From: Sperchopsis tessellata
Taxonomy: Eukaryota; Arthropoda; Insecta; Coleoptera; Hydrophilidae
Assembly (NCBI GenBank): GCA_033557685.1
Contig: JAWQRN010000447.1
Coordinates: forward strand, 1 to 29,445
Direction: 5' to 3'
DNA length: 29,445 bases
The notes under the pieces are model-generated. The model ran no database searches and was not told the DNA's origin. It saw only the letters and a list, made by a program, of their open reading frames with translations. Each line of letters begins with the position of its first letter. Position 1 is the stretch's first letter. A program made the translations under genes and the position numbers. Below are positions 13,301 through 22,400 of this stretch, in pieces.

Positions 13301-14423
13301 ATGTATTCTAAGTTCTTCAAGATAAGCTTTCAGGTTGCATTTACGTCGATGAGAAGCAATAATAAACTTGTCCAATTCTATGTGCATATTCTCAACAGTT
13401 CTCAAAACTAAATCACTTCGTAGATTCAAATTTAACCTATAAAATAATTTTTGTATAAAATTCTTTAACTTTTGTTTAATTCGATGTATGTATACTTTGG
13501 AAACTTTTCAACATTTAACATTATTGTTTGTCTTCGATCAAATTTGTCTGATGAAGAGTCCGATGTTCCTCTTGTACTTTGTATAGTAGCAGTACTAGTT
13601 TGAAATCCAGTAGCATTACGTCGACTTTCTGTGTTCAAAATAACTTGCAAACCTATTTGGGCAAGAACTTTGTTTTTTAAAACAGTTATGATCAGAGCAA
13701 ACTAATAAAAACCGTGGTTCCTGAGAGTGTAATAAGAGACTTAGGGAACTCGCACAAGAGAAAATTTTCAGTGTCTTGTGGAAGAAGAATACTTCAAATA
13801 TAAGTTTTTGAAAAATGTTCTCTCTTTTTGTTTTCTTTTCACTGTAATTTCAACTTTTCTATTATGATTACTTAAATACTTACAATATCGAAACAAACAT
13901 TCGCACTTTGGTTTAAAAACTTCTAGCGATTTTAATTTAAGTTACAAAAACAACATGGCTAACATACCACAAAAGGGTATTTTCTGCTTTAGATATTTAA
14001 TTAAGTTTATTTTTATCATCTTTCTGTTTATTATACCTGTTATAAGACTAGGGTCATTTTGCTTCAAAAACAGTTCGAAAATATGGTTTTCCAAAGCAAT
14101 TCTTTTAGTTTCTTTTTGTAATGCTTCCACTGTAGTTACTAATTCACCATCGCTCAAAACTACAAAATAAAATTTTATTAGAAAGTTATGACATACAGAG
14201 CCCGATTAAAGCCTCCCCCTACATCCTAGAATTTGGAGCAGAGGCACTGTTTGTCATAAATTTTCTACTTACTGTTTAATAAGTTGTCCACATTATAATT
14301 AACCTTACGAACATTGCTTGATATACTATTGCGCATAATATTACTGTACTCTTTCGAATTCAATTTTAACGCTGTCGGTACCCTTGGAAGACTCTTTTCC
14401 TCCATTGATATAATACTGGTCAT
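1177..14423 (-). CDS. CFAP263: CFAP263/CCDC113-like ciliary coiled-coil protein, copy 1 (nine exons)
   Basis: I assembled nine exons by hand: 14273-14423, 14037-14159, 13496-13652, 13200-13436, 8836-9068, 6254-6453, 4569-4664, 1394-1467 and 1177-1333. Every junction has GT and AG and the phases agree. The sum is 1428 nt, or 475 aa plus stop, against about 377 aa for human CCDC113. The protein is charged and coiled-coil rich. Residues 270-279 read VDFEKLAIEN, followed by KKIEQKN, which matches the core of the CCDC113/CCDC96 (DUF4201) domain. A VPDVIDY segment at 368-374 matches the APQVMTYV region of human CCDC113. Proteins of this family sit with CFAP184/CCDC96 on the ciliary axoneme, so expression in sensory neurons and sperm is expected (inference). 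The start is the first ATG of exon 1. The introns hold many transposons. The intron at 6454-8835 is absent from the paralogue at 19284-27389. Family assignment is firm; intactness of the transcript is inferred. Confidence 0.88.
1394..1467 (-). CDS. CFAP263: CFAP263 copy 1, exon 8
   Basis: 74 nt (24 codons plus two bases), acceptor TTGTTAG and donor GTAAGT. The peptide begins IALSIKKVKLQSLIG. The copy 2 counterpart at 19456-19529 has the same length and phase and begins ITLSTCKAKLVKLVG. Confidence 0.85.
1468..2258. other. CFAP263 copy 1 intron 7, unassigned part
   Basis: AT-rich intronic sequence. Short open frames here lack homology or coding character. No repeat family recognised. Confidence 0.4.
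2259..3330 (+). mobile_element. Degraded hAT-like transposase relic with BED-type finger
   Basis: Starts MSSTSKNRKITDEHRQFNEKW, interrupted by a stop. After a frame change come EYNVKRHFETKHSSKFSELQ and QLRKDKVNQLQKNHKQQN. This is the N-terminal zinc finger block of the hAT-derived family that includes GTF2IRD2, ZBED5 and EPM2AIP1-like proteins. Further broken pieces (VTEIAFLDKKDIISKMH) follow to about 3300. It lies in intron 7 of CFAP263 copy 1 in antisense orientation. No terminal inverted repeats were identified. Confidence 0.65.
2756..2822 (+). repeat. Dispersed repeat, inverted partner of positions 1-67
   Basis: The stretch with CCGATGTTTCGTCC and GTTGCAGG aligns over about 65 bp, roughly 70% by eye, with the reverse complement of the window's first 67 bases (CCGACGTTTCGTCC, GTTGCAAGG). 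Such CGACGTTTCG sequences are typical of high-copy insect repeats. Confidence 0.5.
3331..4568. other. CFAP263 copy 1 intron 7, unassigned part
   Basis: No protein similarity seen on either strand. An 11-bp direct repeat (ACGCTGGAGAT) occurs at about 4171 and 4193. The sequence is less AT-rich than its surroundings between about 3830 and 4560. Confidence 0.35.
4569..4664 (-). CDS. CFAP263: CFAP263 copy 1, exon 7
   Basis: Exactly 32 codons, phase 0 on both sides, acceptor TTTTCCAG and donor GTAAGT. The peptide runs VPDVIDYINLL to KVWNRKMNILT. It matches the copy 2 exon at 25214-25309 (VPEVEDYV to KIWHRKMNIQI) and the APQVMTYV...WERKVEI region of human CCDC113. Confidence 0.88.
4970..5560 (-). 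mobile_element. LINE C-terminal fragment
   Basis: The minus strand reads QMRHIIDDKAVRRTYFAFC, later GEQYDYGTRNREN and KLPQKMRNQDVRMVRKN, ending LLREAFHSSDEFM. This is the typical order of the post-RT region of Jockey/CR1-like LINEs. In-frame stops are present and no RT core is left. It lies in intron 6 of CFAP263 copy 1, in the same orientation as the gene. Confidence 0.65.
5561..6253. other. CFAP263 copy 1 intron 6, unassigned part
   Basis: Several short open frames on the plus strand lack recognisable domains and overlap exon 6 antisense. No repeat identified. Confidence 0.35.
6254..6453 (-). CDS. CFAP263: CFAP263 copy 1, exon 6 (right part of the split central exon)
   Basis: The acceptor is ATTACAG after a moderately pyrimidine-rich stretch, and the donor is GTAGAT. 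It codes for residues 301-367, GNANLVLTTHRNFLQ onward, a coiled coil. The GNANLV start aligns residue for residue with the middle of the copy 2 exon. 233 + 200 nt equals the 433-nt copy 2 exon exactly. Confidence 0.9.
6455..8831 (+). mobile_element. 5'-truncated, frame-broken LINE filling CFAP263 copy 1 intron 5
   Basis: On the plus strand the sequence starts inside the end of an apurinic-type endonuclease domain (a degraded LKN..., then ITDHVIINVKIN near 6690-6712). Reverse transcriptase follows, with IDFKKAFETVDHEVLL near 7725-7770, YGVPQGSVLGPLLF near 7895-7935 and FADD near 7990. The C-terminal block (NRAMRNIVKCNRYTPINDML) is near 8440-8500. It ends in a TTA microsatellite tail at about 8811-8830. 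Multiple stops and frameshifts show it is old and dead. TTACC flanks it on both sides as a likely target-site duplication. It is antisense to the host gene. Clade CR1/Jockey-like, not resolved. Confidence 0.85.
8811..8830 (+). repeat. TTA microsatellite, LINE 3' tail
   Basis: An uninterrupted ATT/TTA trinucleotide run forms the 3' end of the LINE and abuts the splice donor region of exon 5 on the other strand. Confidence 0.85.
8836..9068 (-). CDS. CFAP263: CFAP263 copy 1, exon 5 (left part of the split central exon)
   Basis: The acceptor is ATCAAG and the donor is GTAAGA. It codes for residues 223-300 plus one base, from KYMNDW through VDFEKLAIEN to KRMC. The final G is completed to a Gly codon by GT from the next exon. 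The paralogue continues here without interruption, so this donor lies inside what is a single exon in copy 2. Confidence 0.9.
9069..10322. other. CFAP263 copy 1 intron 4, unassigned part
   Basis: Contains an AAAT run near 9241-9262 and a CA-rich stretch near 9445-9482. A weak LINE-like peptide may lie on the plus strand near 10145-10260, but it is too short to call. Confidence 0.35.
10323..11640 (-). mobile_element. LINE (RTE-like) RT and C-terminal region, internally deleted
   Basis: On the minus strand the RT blocks are NYRGTTLLNIAYKVLANVL, QCGFSQE and DYRSAYDSINRKAL, then GLRQGVALSCILFN. After a gap where the YADD box is missing come IYLGSKIT and LMYGSETWTLKKEE. The C-terminal block ends RLRWIGHIKRM, then GRRTIGRP and EGWRKLL. 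These are typical of RTE/BovB-like elements. At least three frames are needed, so it is dead. It is located in intron 4 of copy 1, same strand as the gene. Confidence 0.85.
11825..12960 (-). mobile_element. LINE (Jockey/CR1-like) reverse transcriptase relic
   Basis: Minus-strand blocks in order: VWKLSRIIPIFK and NCRPIAILSNF (about 12930-12790), YTDFAKAFDGIDHKII, SSGVPQGSILGSLLFLLFI with LLFADDLKLY (12296-12724), then SKLEYCCTIWNPFY (11825-12163). Palm motifs including FADD are intact, but frames are broken. A different family from the element at 10323-11640. Confidence 0.85.
12961..13199. other. CFAP263 copy 1 intron 4, start
   Basis: Intronic sequence between the exon 4 donor and the LINE. 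Nothing recognisable. Confidence 0.4.
13200..13436 (-). CDS. CFAP263: CFAP263 copy 1, exon 4
   Basis: 237 nt with acceptor TTTATAG and donor GTAAGT. It contains the conserved FEQVVVIEGTDPITQR segment, which is nearly identical to the paralogue exon at 27153-27389 of exactly the same length and phase. By eye about 60% of residues are shared. Confidence 0.9.
13496..13652 (-). CDS. CFAP263: CFAP263 copy 1, exon 3 (Ser/Thr-rich linker)
   Basis: The acceptor AAATAG and donor GTATAC enclose 157 nt. The peptide is a Ser/Thr-rich, basic linker (about residues 92-144) with no coiled coil, lying between the N-terminal helix and the main coiled coil. Joining exons 2 and 4 in frame requires exactly this phase, which supports the boundaries. 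Confidence 0.7.
14037..14159 (-). CDS. CFAP263: CFAP263 copy 1, exon 2
   Basis: The acceptor is TTTTGTAG and the donor is GTATAA. The exon codes for about residues 51-91, including LSDGELVTTVEALQKE and then an FELFLKQNDPS segment. This resembles the N-terminal heptad region of CCDC113 (LVEEL...FEKYYAKLEP in human). Phases are 1 in and 1 out. Confidence 0.8.
14273..14423 (-). CDS. CFAP263: CFAP263 copy 1, exon 1
   Basis: ATG at 14423 opens 50 codons plus one base, ending at donor GTAAGT. The N-terminus begins MTSIISMEEK and is polar with no signal peptide. The reading frame continues into exon 2 across a 113-bp intron. The upstream sequence is not open in frame with it. Confidence 0.75.
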
Positions 14424-14929
14424 TTTTCTTTTAGAAATCACTCGCAGAGATATCGTGTTGAAATTTAAAAAAATCTTTTAAGTTTACACCTACCCAATTA
14501 TAAACCAACACCCAACCAACCAACCTACCCATTTACTGTCACGATGACAGTTACAAATTATAAAAAAAATTATAATAAATATTTGAAAACTAGGATGATT
14601 TGATTAATATAATTATGTTTTAAATCTAGTTATGTGGATTAGCCCTTTTTTTTCTTTCAATTGTGGCCCTGGGAACTTTAGTGATAAGAAACTTTTTAGT
14701 TTAATACGGACTTGCAAAGATGATACCATACTTCTATAAAACAGGCATTTGTTTTGAGCATTAACAAGTTAAAGCTAATTTTTTTTTATTAGACTCTGGT
14801 TTTATATCTATGTTTCTGTCTTCTGTCTGGAAGAGTGTGTGACATCTTTCACAATAAAATACAATTAGTAAATCTCTGCATTTTTTCTTGATTACCTTGT
14901 TTTATAAATATTTTTTACTACTATGTAGC
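14424..14929. other. Upstream region of CFAP263 copy 1
   Basis: Probable 5' flank of copy 1 on the minus strand. Apart from the inverted repeat at 14535-14551, no motif stands out. A short A-rich stretch follows before the LINE. Confidence 0.4.
14535..14551. promoter_or_regulatory. Inverted repeat, candidate RFX X-box upstream of CFAP263 copy 1
   Basis: A perfect 7-bp inverted repeat, ACTGTCA-CGA-TGACAGT, lies about 112 bp upstream of the copy 1 ATG. Read as ACTGTC-AC-GATGAC it fits the relaxed insect X-box consensus RYYNYY-N(1-3)-RRNRAC bound by RFX factors at ciliary gene promoters. The consensus is loose, so the evidence is the combination of position, symmetry and gene function. Confidence 0.4.
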
Positions 14930-16482
14930 TTAAGTATGTTTTTTTGGCCAACAACATCTCAAGAAATAGAGGACGTAACCTCTAAGCTGAAATCCAATAC
15001 CTCCAAAAATGCTTATGATATGTCTATAAAAACAATAAAATCTATCATAATATTCATATCAACTCCGTTATCTAATATAATTAATAGCTGTTATATATCT
15101 GGTCATTTTCCATCACATCTGAAAATTACAAGAGTTGTACCTGAGTACAAGGCTGGCAAAAGAGAAAACCCTAGCAACTACAGACCAATAACGATACTGC
15201 CTATTATGGCTAAGCGAATATTGTCTTCTTGGATGCAGGCAAGATTGTCTCTGGTTTTAGGAAAGGTTTGTCAATATATGATGCCCTATTGGCTCTTCTA
15301 TAGTTTATCATCAGAGCCCTTGAGGCTGTAGAAGAGTGTTTTGCAGTTTTGCGACTTAAGCAAAGAGTTTGACTGCTTGCCACATAAAGAATTTCTAATT
15401 AAGGCATAATATTATGGATTCAGAGGGTTTGCTCTTGACATCTTAAGATCCTATATGGTTGATAGGTGTCAGTTTGTGGGTACTGTGGCTGCTCATAGCT
15501 CTACCAAATCGATCAAGTCAGGAGTTGCACAGGGATCCATTTTGAAACCGTTGTTTTTCCTACTATATATCAACAATTTACCAAACAATATTCAAAGTAA
15601 AATTGTAATGTATGCTGATGACATCACCTTACTGACTCGACACAAGAATCCCGACACAGTATTGCTGAAAGCGCAAACATTTTTCAAAGAAGCAAATGAG
15701 TGGTTCAATTCTAATGGGCTAGCCCTTAACGAATCTAAAACAGCGCAGATATATCTCACTACTGATAAACGAGCACTTGCTGGACAGCCCCCTTTAAAGT
15801 TTCTGGGTATTTATATTGACCATCTACTCACCTGGAGGGATCATGTTGATACCCCTTCTGGGAGGCTCTCAAGTGCTATATATGCCATAAGAAGGAAACA
15901 AATGATCAATAAGGACGCCGCAAAGATTAATGACTATGCCCTATTTCATAGTATTATGGCATATGGTGTACTGGCGTGGGGAGGGTCAGCTCACTCATCA
16001 AGAATATTCATTTAAAAAAAAAAGGGTTGAGAGCAATCCGAGGGCCTCTCGTACGATACACACTGCAAGCCTTACTTCCAAAAAGATGATATACTAATCT
16101 TCACCTCCCCTTATATCCTAGAGCAAATTATGTATATTAAAAAACACATCCTTAATCATCGCCCAAGACCACAAATTCAAAATTACACAACCCGAGGAAA
16201 GAAAAATCTCCAAACTACTTTCTTCAGATTGTCATCATCCCTATCAAGAAATAAGGGTCCTAGGCTGTTTAACAAACTTCCACGGAACTGGAGGAGCCTT
16301 CCTAAGAGGCAGTTTAAATCCAGGCTCAAGCCTGCCTTGATGAGGGGATGCTTCTACACGATGGTTGAGTTCTTCAGTTTATCTTTGGAGTTTTCATTGT
16401 GAATTATCTTTTATTATATTTTTTGTACATTGATGAACTATGTGTTAGTTAAATAAAAGAATTTGAGTTTGAATTTGAATTT
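14930..16482 (+). mobile_element. LINE with RT, C-terminal region and 3' tail
   Basis: Plus-strand blocks: PSHLKITRVVPEYKAG and NYRPITILPIMAK (14930-15210), GVAQGSILKPLFFLLYINN and MYADDITLL (15520-15640), LKFLGIYIDHLLTWRDHV (15797-15850), then FNKLPRNWRSLP and FYTMVEFF (to 16402). The 3' end has an AATAAA and a TTTGAG/TTTGAA hexamer tail to about 16482. Stops and two frame shifts make it defective. It lies between the two CFAP263 copies. Confidence 0.88.
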
Positions 16483-16633
16483 AATCACTATAATGTAGTT
16501 TATAGACTCAGTTTTGATGCTTTTAATATGACTAAAATTGACATCTGCAGTCTGATTTATGCATATGTATGATATGGAAAGAAGAAGTAGTCTCTTATAG
16601 ATTGTTGAGACTGGTTTGTTTTTCATGTGATTT

Positions 16634-16676
16634 CTGAGTTCTCGTTACTGTGGGTTGCTATAGAAATACTTGTTTG
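16634..16676 (-). repeat. Ty3/gypsy LTR fragment (3' side)
   Basis: 43 bp sharing 38 identical positions with 18329-18371 in direct orientation. It lies just downstream of the integrase end. Confidence 0.7.
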
Positions 16677-18328
16677 CCTGTCCTGAACCACAGGTTCAAG
16701 TGGGAGGAAAGTTTTAATTAGTGGCATGGACGTTCTTGGTATATTAATTTATATATTTTGATCATTTCTATTTGTATGTACGGAATGTGTTACAAGTTTT
16801 TCGCTTGAAAGGTTTCCCTTTGCTTTCTATTATAAAAATTACTAATTGTTGGATAATTTTCCAAAAATTCCACTTATCTTTACTATTATAGACCCTATAG
16901 GCTACCGTGTCGCCTTCTTTAAATTTTGTTATTGTTTTTGGAACTTGGACAGTATTATTTGGTAGAAGTCTAACCTCATTCTTGGTTCTACATGTAGTAG
17001 CATTTGTGCAGAACATTTACCTGTGGTCGCATGTAGAGCTTTTCTATACTGAAGTAGAAAGGGGTTTATTTTGGTTCTTAAACTTTGACCAATAAAACTG
17101 TTCATAGTCTTTATGGCAGACTTAATGATTTCCACATATTGACCATTGGAAGCAAGATAATAGGGCACATTAAAATCTGTTTTATTCCATTTTTTTTAGG
17201 AATACCTAGAATTCTTCAGATGGAACTGGCTTCCATTGTCTAGTACTATGGAAACAGGTAGAACAAACCTAGAAAAACATTCCCTGAGATTTTCGATAGT
17301 AGCTGCAGTTGTGATATTACTCATTATAAAAATTTCAGGTCATTTTGTGTGTGTATCCATAACTATTAATAAGTATATACCTTTTATTGAAACTGCAAAG
17401 TCTATATGTAGCCTTTGCCGGGCACTGCTTGGGTATTCCCATAAGTGTTTTTGAGTATTTTGGATTTGTTTTTGATTTTAGGAGCATGATCCACAATTTC
17501 AACACAATTCCTCAATGTCTTTATCAATACCTTTCCAATATACGTAGCTTCTGGCAAAGCCTTTGATGTTATTGATACCCAAGTATCCTAAATATAGTAG
17601 CAGCATTTCCATGGTACTCTGTTTGCCTATATATTATGTCATAGTTAAACCCTTGAAGTAAAATGCTGTAATGCAAAAGACGTGTAGCACTTAATGCAGG
17701 TGCACTTGTATTGGCAGCGAAAATTTATTCGAGTGTTTTGTGGTCAGTGAGAAGTGTGAATTTTCTCCCGAATAGATGATAGAAGAATTCATGAATTCCC
17801 TAGTAAATCAATCAAATTTCTAAATGGAAATAATTTTGCGTTACATCACTTCTAACCCCTAATATTATTTGATCGCGTAATTCTTCCTCCAACCGCCCTT
17901 CACCTGTGAATTGACAATTTGAAAAGATGTCTTTTAATGCGCAATAAAAATCATTGAAGCTTTAACCTTCCTCTTGTTTCCTGCTTCAAAACCTCTTACG
18001 TTCTGTACATACAAGTGGCTTAGGATTTATGTGTCCTAGGAGACCATCCATAATCTCTTTCATTGTTAGCCCCGTTGATTTTTTAGGATAAGCCATTGTT
18101 ATTAATTTATTATATAGAGAATTGCCCATACAACTAAGAAAATATTCCACCTTACCTTCATCTGCGATTTTTTTGACCTTTGTGAAGACGGGAAACCTTT
18201 CAAGTTAGTTTCCAAATGGGCAGTTTTTTGGTCGAATTCAGGGGTGATGGGACTCATGTTGCCTTATTTCAGTATTTCCTTCCTTCTATGTCTTTATTTC
18301 TACCTAGCTTTCCCGACCGACGTCATTG

Positions 18329-18371
18329 CTGAGTTCTCATTAGTGTGGGTTGCGATGGAAACACTTGTTTG
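18329..18371 (-). repeat. Ty3/gypsy LTR fragment (5' side)
   Basis: Direct partner of 16634-16676 (38 of 43 positions identical), placed about 72 bp upstream of the gag ATG as expected of a 5' LTR end. Confidence 0.7.
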
Positions 18372-18410
18372 TTTACTCATTTATTTTAATACACAAAACC
18401 TTTTCATGCA

Positions 18411-19283
18411 GCGCATCGACCTTGCGTACTCGTTGAGATCTTGATTGGAAAAAGAACTAGGTTCTAACCATTTCAAGCATTCTTTGCTTCGTAAATAAGT
18501 TGCCCATGCCCGAAAAGGAAATTTTTATACTTCTCCAGTGGCGTAGGGGGTGTTGGTATTTTACAGTGATCATCTGCAAATTAGTGCAGCTTTTCTCCTA
18601 GACATCACAGATTTTTATTATTAAAAAATGGCAAAAGTCTGTTGTAGGGCTTCCCAATAGCATTCCTCTTCATACAATAAGTGATTCTGTAATTTAAGGT
18701 CCTCTTTCATGGTGTTTTTTATATGTAACGATGCTGATTCTGTGTCGTGCAAACATGAGTGAATTTTTTGTAAAATGAATAATATTATCGATTGTCTTAA
18801 GTTTATTGGGGCAAGATCTCATTTTGAATATAGCTGCAGATGTATGGTGACTGGTTCTCGTGCTATAAAGTATGGAATAATAGGGTTGGTTCTTTAGTTT
18901 GATAAGATGGATATGGTTGTAGCACACACAATATCTTATTATAGAAATTAAGTTTTAGGGTTTGTAAAGTATGCACTCACTTGTATAAATGAATGTAATA
19001 ATTTCGTGTATACGAAATGTAAATATATATAGAAATTTAAGTTTTGTAACAGCAAGTTGAAAAATATATCTGCACTGAAGAAGAAAAGGTTCTCAACTAT
19101 CGCACAGGATAAACTAAAAACTTTGACTCTGCCCTTTGTCTTCGCACTAGATGGTCCATGGGTTTTTCCAGAAAAGACACTAAACTTGACAGGAAGAATG
19201 TTTCTATTACAGTAGTAATATTAGGTAATAAAGAATATATTAAATATTATGATAAATACGCAGATACATGATCACTAAACAAA
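18411..19283. other. Downstream of CFAP263 copy 2; unassigned
   Basis: A 77-codon minus-strand frame at 18694-18927 has the look of a LINE tail but no firm motif. Otherwise AT-rich with nothing recognisable. It should include the 3' UTR of copy 2. Confidence 0.35.
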
Positions 19284-19401
19284 TCAAGAGAATTCAATTT
19301 TAAAATCGTCGGGACCATCCATGGTGATATCTGTTTCATCAAGCTCTGCTTTTCTGGAAACAACATATTCTTCAGCAAGTACAGTCTCTTTGATTTTTAT
19401 C
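19284..19401 (-). CDS. CFAP263: CFAP263 copy 2, last exon and stop
   Basis: The acceptor TTTTTTAG follows a 54-bp intron. The exon has 38 codons and a TGA at 19284-19286. The tail is acidic (ELDETDITMDGPDDF), shorter than and unlike that of copy 1. Confidence 0.78.
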
Positions 19402-22400
19402 CTAAAAAAAAAATTATATTAGCATCTTCCGAAGCTGCTGACTACTAAAACATACTTTCTTAAAATCTCTTTTGCATTTGGTAGTCCTACTAGTTTAACC
19501 AGTTTCGCTTTACATGTAGATAAAGTTATCTAGAAATAAGAGAAGTAAAGAACTAAAATCATACATGGATGTTGCAATGTCATGTGCGTCGTAAGTCGTT
19601 GGCTTTCGTGAAGGAAGGCAGGCAGGACTGTGTCCGTGGAAGAAAAAGACTAGGTGCGTGCCTGCATCATGTAGGGGCTTCGTAACATGGAGAAGCACAG
19701 GAGTACGAAGAGTGTCTTCTTAATATTTCATTGTAATCTGATAGAGGGGATGCCGGATGTGGAAATCTCACGAGACTTGGGACTACTTGCCCAATAAAAA
19801 TCTCACCTTCAGACTCGCTTCTCCGTGGACACTTTTACTTGTCTTGTATGCTGGTTCGAATGTATGTAAGAAGTCATTTCAAAATAATTTTTGCATGTGT
19901 CTGTGACACACTTGTGGCGGTCTGGTCTGGTGCCATTAGTTATTTATTATTTTGAGAAACACCTCGACTAACCTACTTTCACCTTGCCTTCTATTACCCT
20001 CTAACCTACACACTCTAACACAATCTAAAGTTAAGTGTCTCCTTGGTACTTGGAGTGTGACACATGCACTTATTTATATTTAACTTTTCATTTCCAAATA
20101 CGTCCTCTCTGTATTTACCTGTCCGCTTTCAGTATGTCTGTGATGGAGGACTTGTAGGTGGTCGCATCTGTGGAGGTAGCCGCGGCTGCGAAGATGGATG
20201 TGGTGATGGCCGAGACGGTAGTCAGGTTGATGGCCGAGGTGGTGGCGATGGCTATTACTGTGGCGATGGCCATTACTGTGGCGATGGCCATTACTGTGGC
20301 AGTGGCCGTGATAGTCAACCTGGCCTTCGTAACCGTGACAGTTGCCGTGGCAGTGCTCTCTTTGGTGCCTGATGTCAGCCTGTGTGACTGTCTGTCTCAT
20401 ATCTATGAGTCTGTCTGTCGTCTTCCTTACTTAACCTAACCTAATTTGCCTTGGTAGGAGCTGACCTAAACCGACCTAATTAACTAGTTTTCTATATATG
20501 GTATATATTCATACAACAAAGGTCTTACCTATCTCTAGAAACTTTAAGAAAAAAAATGTCTCTATGAACTAGATAAATGAAAACTTAAAAAATAAATATT
20601 TCATTCCACAGTTTCTAATTAATATTCTAGTTAATGTATAATGGTTTATTAAAACTCACTTACAATGTGTGTCCTGGTATATAATATGTCCCTACATAGT
20701 ACATTTTTCTTCTCCAAGAATTCTTGAATTGTGTAGAATGTTCCATCTAATAGAATTTCCATAACCTTTTTCTTGAACTGTGTCTTATTTTGATTTATTA
20801 TTTCGTCGGAAAGCTGATTGAATAGTTATATTCCTATATGGTTGGATCCTTGTTGAGCTCTTTTTACCCTGTAATATGGGATGGGCAAGTCATTGCCATA
20901 AATAAAGTTGTAATTGTGCAGTTCGACTTTTTAATCAATTGATGTTTTATTGAGTGGATATAGATGAGACTAATGACTATATAACAGGATGGCAGTGTTA
21001 ATACTTTAAGTTCTTTGAAGAGATGTTAACAGATGTCTCTTTGATTTATTTCACAAATTATTCGAATTGCTTTCTTTTGGAGTTTAAAGATGGAAATCAT
21101 CTCTAATGCCAACCCCCATATATGTATGATATATGTCACAATAATGTGGAAGTAAGCATAATATATCACCATAGTCATTTTGTGGGTAAAATTGTTTTAA
21201 TAATGCAATGAAGTGCTGACATTCATCTTTTTTCAGGTGTTCTGTATGTACGCTTCAGTTCAATGTTTTCAAGGTCACTCCTAGAAACTTAACTGTTTGA
21301 TTCTTCACAATGTCGTTTTTATATTTGTGTAAAAGGTGAGTATTTTTATTTTGTCTTTATTCACCTGGAGTTCATTCCATCGAACCAGTCTTTTGCATTA
21401 TCCAGTGTAGCGGACATAGCTAATTTATTAAGATCCTTATGGCTATTCAATAAGGAAGTATCAACAGCAAAGAGACCCATCAAATTAGCTTTTATATTTT
21501 GTGTGAGGTTGTTTATCTACATGATAAAGAGGATAGACCTCAGCACAAAGCCACATGAAACACCTCCCTTCACCTCCTTCCATTTCGATATTTCGTTATT
21601 CCCGAACACTTCCTGTCTTCGATCCTCTAAATATAACTTCAGGGGTTGTGCAGAACATCCACATATCCCATAGCATTCCAACTTATGTCTCAGAACATCA
21701 TGACCTATGGAATCAAATGCCCTACTCAAATCCAAAAAGGCAACTTGTGCATATTCCTGGTTGTTGAAAGCTTCTGTTATAGTGTGACATGTGTCATGGC
21801 TGTTGTGGTAGACTTTCCACTGATGTAACCTTGTTGATGTTCCGTCAGCAGACTCCCTCACTAAGTAGTCCAAAAGTCTTTTTTTATTATCACTTCAAGA
21901 TTGTTTGAGGTGATTGGCAGCACTGAGATAGGCCTATAATTACATTACTTCCTTTCTTGTGCACTGGAACTACTTTTACCACTTTTAGTCCCTTTGGAAA
22001 TATTCCTTCAATAAGGCTTCAATTTATATCATGGTGTTCCGCAATCAGCAGTTGGATTTCTTTTACCAGTGTTGAATTCATTATATATGTCCTTTGTATT
22101 TTTATTCGTAAGTTTTTTTATTATGATGGTTGTTTCATTTCTATTGTAAGTTCCATTACCAAACGATCCGTCACAATTTTGATGAGGCTAATTGGATCCA
22201 TTTCACCTTTCTTTCCAGTGAATTTTCCAACGTCACTGAAAAAATCATTTAATTGTTTTCTGTTTTGTTTTGCCAGTTTCTATCTTCGGAAGTTTCCAGG
22301 CTGCGGAAATTTTCTTTTCCTACTTGTTTATATAGCCAGAGTTGGCTTGATTCTTTCTTTTGACAACTTCAGAGTGTTATTTGTTTTTCAATTATTTGTA

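Larger units (their letters stand above)
16630..18410 (-). mobile_element. Ty3/gypsy retrotransposon with internal deletion
   Basis: Minus strand, in order. A gag-like frame begins at ATG 18257 (MSPITPEFDQKTAHLE), with ELRDQIILGVRSDVTQNY near 17830-17890. RNase H follows (LFGRKFTLLTDHKTLE then ALSATRLLHYS, about 17790-17650, with a stop). Integrase comes next (RLHIDFA...VMDTHTK...VLDNGSQF at 17440-17210), then the C-terminal NPFLLQYRKALHATTG and FKEGDTVAYR. Protease and reverse transcriptase are missing between gag and RNase H. Partial LTRs are present at both ends. Confidence 0.85.

Noticed and set aside
20064..20439. Open frames of 67-106 codons on both strands suggesting a cuticle-like or His-rich protein
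   Set aside because: They overlap each other through the 18-bp repeat, have no signal peptide or domain, and are low-complexity products of the repeat.
20430..20450. CCTAA repeats resembling the insect telomere motif
   Set aside because: Only two adjacent units are present, in an internal intron; chance is enough.
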